A DNA stretch of 18,226 bases from Oscillospiraceae bacterium (GTDB lineage Bacteria; Bacillota; Clostridia; Oscillospirales; Oscillospiraceae). The notes beneath the pieces were generated by a model. That model ran no database searches and had not been told where the DNA came from. It saw only the letters and a program-made list of their open reading frames with translations. Shown here piece by piece: positions 15,936 through 18,226 of this stretch. The stretch spans positions 1 to 18,226 of the forward strand of contig CADCLH010000013.1 in NCBI GenBank assembly GCA_902802215.1, given 5' to 3'. How positions within the stretch are numbered: position 1 is the first letter of the stretch; each line of letters opens with the position of its first letter. Position numbers and translations under genes: made by a program.

Positions 15936-16682
15936 ATGAACCTTTTGGCTCTGCTCAAACAGAAAAAGAAGCCGCCGGTCTGCTCGGCGGTCATCGTGGC
16001 GGCGGGCTCGTCCCAGCGCATGGGCAGCGACAAGCTGATGAAGAAGCTCGGCGCGATGCCCGTGCTTGCCCGCACGATCCTCGCCTTTGAAAACTGCCCG
16101 CTGGTCGACGAGATCATCATCGTCACCCGCCGCGACAGGCTGGAGGAGATCGCCGATCTCTGCCACAAAAACGGCCTGCACAAGGTGCGTCAGGTGGTCA
16201 GCGGCGGCGCGACAAGGATGGAATCGGCGCTGGCCGGCGTGTCGGCCGCCCGTCACGGGGCGACGTATATCGCCATCCACGACGGGGCGCGCCCTCTGGT
16301 CAGTCAGGAGCTGATCGAGAGGACGATCCTGGCTGCGCAGAAGTACCGCGCCGCCGCGCCCGCCATCCCCAGCACCGATACACTCAAGGCCGTCGACGCC
16401 AAGGGCTTCATCGCCGGAACCGTCGACCGTGAGAGCATACGCCGCGTCCAGACCCCGCAGGTCTTCGAGGGCGATCTCATCAAGGGCGCGCTGACGAAGG
16501 CCGTCAAGGACGGCCTGACCCTGACGGACGACTGCTCCGCCATGGATCGGATGGGCGTCAAGACCTTCCTGGTCGAGGGAGACCCGACCAACATCAAGAT
16601 CACCACCCCGGACGACCTTGTGACGGCGGAGGCGATCGTCAACGCGAGAGGAGACTACCATGCGAATCGGGTATGGGTATGA
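15936..16682 (+). CDS. ispD: 2-C-methyl-D-erythritol 4-phosphate cytidylyltransferase
   Basis: The 248-residue enzyme couples CTP with methylerythritol phosphate, the third step of the MEP pathway to isopentenyl diphosphate. The nucleotide-binding start is VIVAAGSSQRMGSDKLMKKL (about 20-39). IHDGARPLVS, the VDRESIRRVQTPQVFE segment and the terminal EGDPTNIKITTPDDL are all typical. A 15-residue lysine-rich N-terminal extension precedes the usual family start. GGAGG lies before the ATG. The 47 bases after mreB contain a short hairpin (CGGCGG/CCGCCG, 15900-15916) without a T-tract. The 3' end overlaps ispF by 23 bases, so the two MEP enzymes are co-translated. Confidence 0.96.
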   Translation: MNLLALLKQKKKPPVCSAVIVAAGSSQRMGSDKLMKKLGAMPVLARTILAFENCPLVDEIIIVTRRDRLEEIADLCHKNGLHKVRQVVSGGATRMESALAGVSAARHGATYIAIHDGARPLVSQELIERTILAAQKYRAAAPAIPSTDTLKAVDAKGFIAGTVDRESIRRVQTPQVFEGDLIKGALTKAVKDGLTLTDDCSAMDRMGVKTFLVEGDPTNIKITTPDDLVTAEAIVNARGDYHANRVWV

Positions 16683-17133
16683 CGTCCACCGTCTGGTCGA
16701 GGGCCGCAGGCTGATCCTCGGCGGGATCGACATTCCGTGGGAAAAGGGCCTGCTCGGGCACTCCGACGCCGACGTGCTCACGCACGCGCTGATGGACGCC
16801 CTGCTCGGCGCCGCGGCGCTCGGGGACATCGGGCAGCATTTTCCGGACAAAGACCCCGCCTACGAGGGCGCGGACAGCGTGCTGCTGCTGCGGCGTGTCT
16901 GCGCGCTGCTCCGGGAAAAGGGATGGCGCGTCGGCAACGTGGACTGCACCGTCGTGGCTCAGCGCCCGAAGCTCGCTCCCCACATCCCCGCCATGCGCGA
17001 GAAGCTCGCCGAGGCGATGGAGGTCGGCGTCGACCGCGTCAGCGTCAAGGCGACTACCGAGGAGGGGCTCGGCTTCTCCGGCGAGGGGCTGGGCATCGCG
17101 GCCCACGCCGTCGCGCTTCTGGAATCGGAATAA
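16660..17133 (+). CDS. ispF: 2-C-methyl-D-erythritol 2,4-cyclodiphosphate synthase
   Basis: This 157-residue enzyme, of standard size, forms methylerythritol cyclodiphosphate, the fifth MEP step. Metal-binding residues appear in GYDVH (Asp8, His10) and in the GLLGHSDADVL helix. Further family signatures are ALGDIGQHFPD, DCTVVAQRPKLAPH and the C-terminal VKATTEEGLGFSGEGLGI. The ATG has AGAGGAG in front of it, inside the end of ispD. It is the last gene before the operon terminator. ispE, which acts between IspD and IspF, is not in the window. Confidence 0.97.
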   Translation: MRIGYGYDVHRLVEGRRLILGGIDIPWEKGLLGHSDADVLTHALMDALLGAAALGDIGQHFPDKDPAYEGADSVLLLRRVCALLREKGWRVGNVDCTVVAQRPKLAPHIPAMREKLAEAMEVGVDRVSVKATTEEGLGFSGEGLGIAAHAVALLESE

Positions 17134-17142
17134 CAAATAAGC

Positions 17143-17174
17143 GGTCTGCGCATAGGATGAGGCAGACCTGTGCG
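17143..17174 (+). ncRNA. alternative hairpins in the ispF-DUF3343 gap
   Basis: GGTCTGC (17143-17149) can pair with GCAGACC (17162-17168). Alternatively, CGCATAGG (17149-17156) can pair with CCTGTGCG (17167-17174). The two overlap and exclude each other. CCTGTGCG could also pair, with one bulged base, to CGCACGG (17197-17203), the left arm of the terminator. That is an attenuator-like layout, but it rests on short GC-rich pairings, and I do not recognise a known RNA family. Confidence 0.3.
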
Positions 17175-17191
17175 TCCAAACCCGACTGTCA

Positions 17192-17223
17192 CGTCCCGCA
17201 CGGTTTCGTGCGGGGCGTTTTTT
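17192..17223 (+). terminator. intrinsic terminator after ispF
   Basis: An 11-bp stem, CGTCCCGCACG with CGTGCGGGGCG (one T-G pair), has the loop GTTT and is followed by six T residues. This is a textbook terminator for the uvrA-ispF block. It stands 38 bases before the DUF3343 start, so it could also act as an attenuator for that gene. Confidence 0.88.
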
Positions 17224-17231
17224 ATTATGTT

Positions 17232-17246
17232 GCCGTACTGTACGGC
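17232..17246. promoter_or_regulatory. palindrome just before the DUF3343 ribosome site
   Basis: GCCGTAC-T-GTACGGC is a perfect 15-base dyad that ends one base before GAAAGGAAG. As RNA it forms a 6-bp hairpin with a CTG loop beside the ribosome site. As DNA it could be an operator. No clear promoter is visible between the terminator and the gene. Confidence 0.45.
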
Positions 17247-17261
17247 GAAAGGAAGCGATAA

Positions 17262-17525
17262 GTGTTGAGGTATCTGATCCTGTGCCGCTCGCTGACCTAT
17301 GCGCAGAAGGCGGCGGCCGTGCTGGAGCGCCGTGGGATCGACGCCCCGATCATCAAAGCGCCGCTGAGACTGCGCGAGCGCGGCTGCGGCTATGCGCTGA
17401 GCGTGACCCGCCGGTTCCCGGAGGCCGTCTCGCTGCTGAAGGAGCAGCATCTGCTGACGGGTCGGCTCTACAGCCGAACGGAGGACGGAGAATACCGGGA
17501 GGTGACGGAATATGATTTACCTTGA
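17262..17525 (+). CDS. DUF3343 protein, possible Se/S carrier
   Basis: This small 87-residue protein starts with GTG, with AAAGGA eight bases ahead. It begins MLRYLILCRSLTYAQKAAAVL and matches the DUF3343 type, about 80-90 residues. These are annotated as putative selenium/sulfur carrier-like proteins because they often sit beside class V aminotransferases (selenocysteine lyase or cysteine desulfurase relatives) and selD-type genes. The cysteine in LILCRS (Cys8) and that in ERGCGYAL are candidate reactive residues. The stop codon overlaps the start region of the aminotransferase by 14 bases, so the two are co-translated. The carrier role is a context-based prediction, not shown by the sequence. 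Confidence 0.75.
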   Translation: MLRYLILCRSLTYAQKAAAVLERRGIDAPIIKAPLRLRERGCGYALSVTRRFPEAVSLLKEQHLLTGRLYSRTEDGEYREVTEYDLP

Positions 17526-18226
17526 CGCGGCTGGTAAAGCCGCTGTCGGTGGGGAGGGAGATGCTGCGCGCCATGCAGAGCTGCGCCAGCCCCGGCCGTG
17601 GCGGGCACGAGCCCGCCATGCGCGCGGCGGAGACGGTCTACCGCTGCCGGGAGACGGCCGCGCGGCTGTTTCACGTCCCCGATCCCGAGCGCGTCGTCAT
17701 GACGATGAACGCGACGCACGCGCTGAATCTCGCGATCCGCTCTCTCGCCTCGCGCGGCACGCGCGTGCTCATCTCCGGCTATGAGCACAACTCCGTGACC
17801 CGCCCCCTGCGCCTGCTCGGCGCGGAGGTGATGACCGCGTCCTCGCCGCTGTTCGACCCGGACGCGGCGCTCAAAGCCTTCCGGGAGCGCATCGCGGATG
17901 CGGAGCTCGTTGCCTGTACCCACGTCTCCAACGTCTTCGGCTTCATCCTGCCGGTCTATGAGCTCGCGGAGCTCTGCCGGGAGCGGGGCGTGCCGCTGAT
18001 CGTGGACGCCTCGCAGTCGGCGGGGATCCTGGACGTGGACTTTGAACGCCTCGGCGCGGCCTTCATCGCCATGCCCGGACACAAGGGCCTGCTCGGCCCG
18101 CAGGGGACCGGCCTGCTGCTGTGCGGACGCGAGGGGGAGCCCCTGCTCGCGGGCGGCTCCGGCTCGGACAGCCGCGAGCAGAGCATGCCGCCGTACCTGC
18201 CCGACCGGCTGGAGGCCGGGACCCAC
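17512..18226 (+). pseudogene. class V aminotransferase, 5' frame disrupted, 3' cut by window end
   Basis: The gene has an excellent start: GGGAGGTGA six bases before ATG 17512, reading MIYLD as in the cysteine desulfurase/selenocysteine lyase family. That frame then turns to arginine-rich nonsense and stops at 17784. The family sequence continues in another frame from about 17530: VKPLSVGREMLRAMQ, SCASPGRGGHEPAM, VVMTMNATHALNLAIRSL, THVSNVFGF and VDASQSAG. The PLP-binding lysine is in MPGHKGLLGPQGTG, and PYLPDRLEAGTH lies at the window end. Normally MIYLDxAAT leads directly into the KPxSV helix. Here a loss of about 8 or 11 bases, or one extra base, breaks the join. This is either a real pseudogene or a sequencing/assembly error. 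TTG 17522 is in the good frame but badly spaced from the ribosome site. Confidence 0.75.

Noticed and set aside
17134..17261. A selenocysteine tRNA (selC) next to the DUF3343-aminotransferase pair
   Set aside because: Looked for because this pair often lies near selenium genes. The stretch has no acceptor stem, no TCA anticodon loop and no T arm.
1..18226. CRISPR array, insertion sequence, prophage or integrated element ends
   Set aside because: No repeated spacers, transposase or integrase motifs, or matching direct repeats at the tRNA were seen. The tRNA is intact with no duplicated 3' end in the window.

Overview
The window reads as a chromosomal segment of a high-GC member of the Firmicutes, most likely a gut Clostridium-related species of the Oscillospiraceae type. 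This is an inference from protein content: an UPF0735-type ACT protein, an Mbl/MreB homologue, MEP-pathway isoprenoid genes, and a DUF3343 protein followed by a class V aminotransferase. Strong AGGAGG-type ribosome sites and sigma-A-like promoters with 17-base spacers agree with it. No phage, transposon, integrase or CRISPR array is visible. Long open frames antisense to the real genes are by-products of the GC-rich codon use.

Left part (1-3326, minus strand): a tRNA-Leu(CAA) gene with its own promoter, then hypA, and before it in the same operon a 902-residue multi-cluster iron-sulfur/FAD oxidoreductase (a GltD-like core with extra iron-sulfur domains at both ends). hypA and the oxidoreductase overlap by one base and share one promoter and a terminator hairpin. 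Divergently, on the plus strand, lie an ACT-domain regulator and a SNF2-family helicase with a helix-hairpin-helix segment, closed by a terminator.

Middle (6123-9132): a 363-base spacer with two strong hairpins and a promoter overlapped by a perfect 18-base palindrome. It leads into a TetR-type regulator of the DhaS-like class. A perfect 22-bp hairpin separates this from a minus-strand pair, UbiA-family prenyltransferase followed by a HAD phosphatase. The pair is visibly less GC-rich than its surroundings and may make a prenyl-phosphate-linked pentose.

Right part (9036-17223, plus strand): a consensus promoter (TTGAAA-17-TATAAT) drives uvrA, recD2 and comF, with overlapping stops and starts. 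Closely spaced mreB/mbl, ispD and ispF follow, ending in a classical intrinsic terminator. The block joins DNA repair, a ComF-type phosphoribosyltransferase, cell shape and isoprenoid precursor synthesis. After it come a DUF3343 gene and a class V aminotransferase whose first codons are out of frame with the rest. That gene runs off the window end. The RNA between ispF and DUF3343 holds mutually exclusive hairpins and an operator-like palindrome and is the best candidate for undescribed regulation here.
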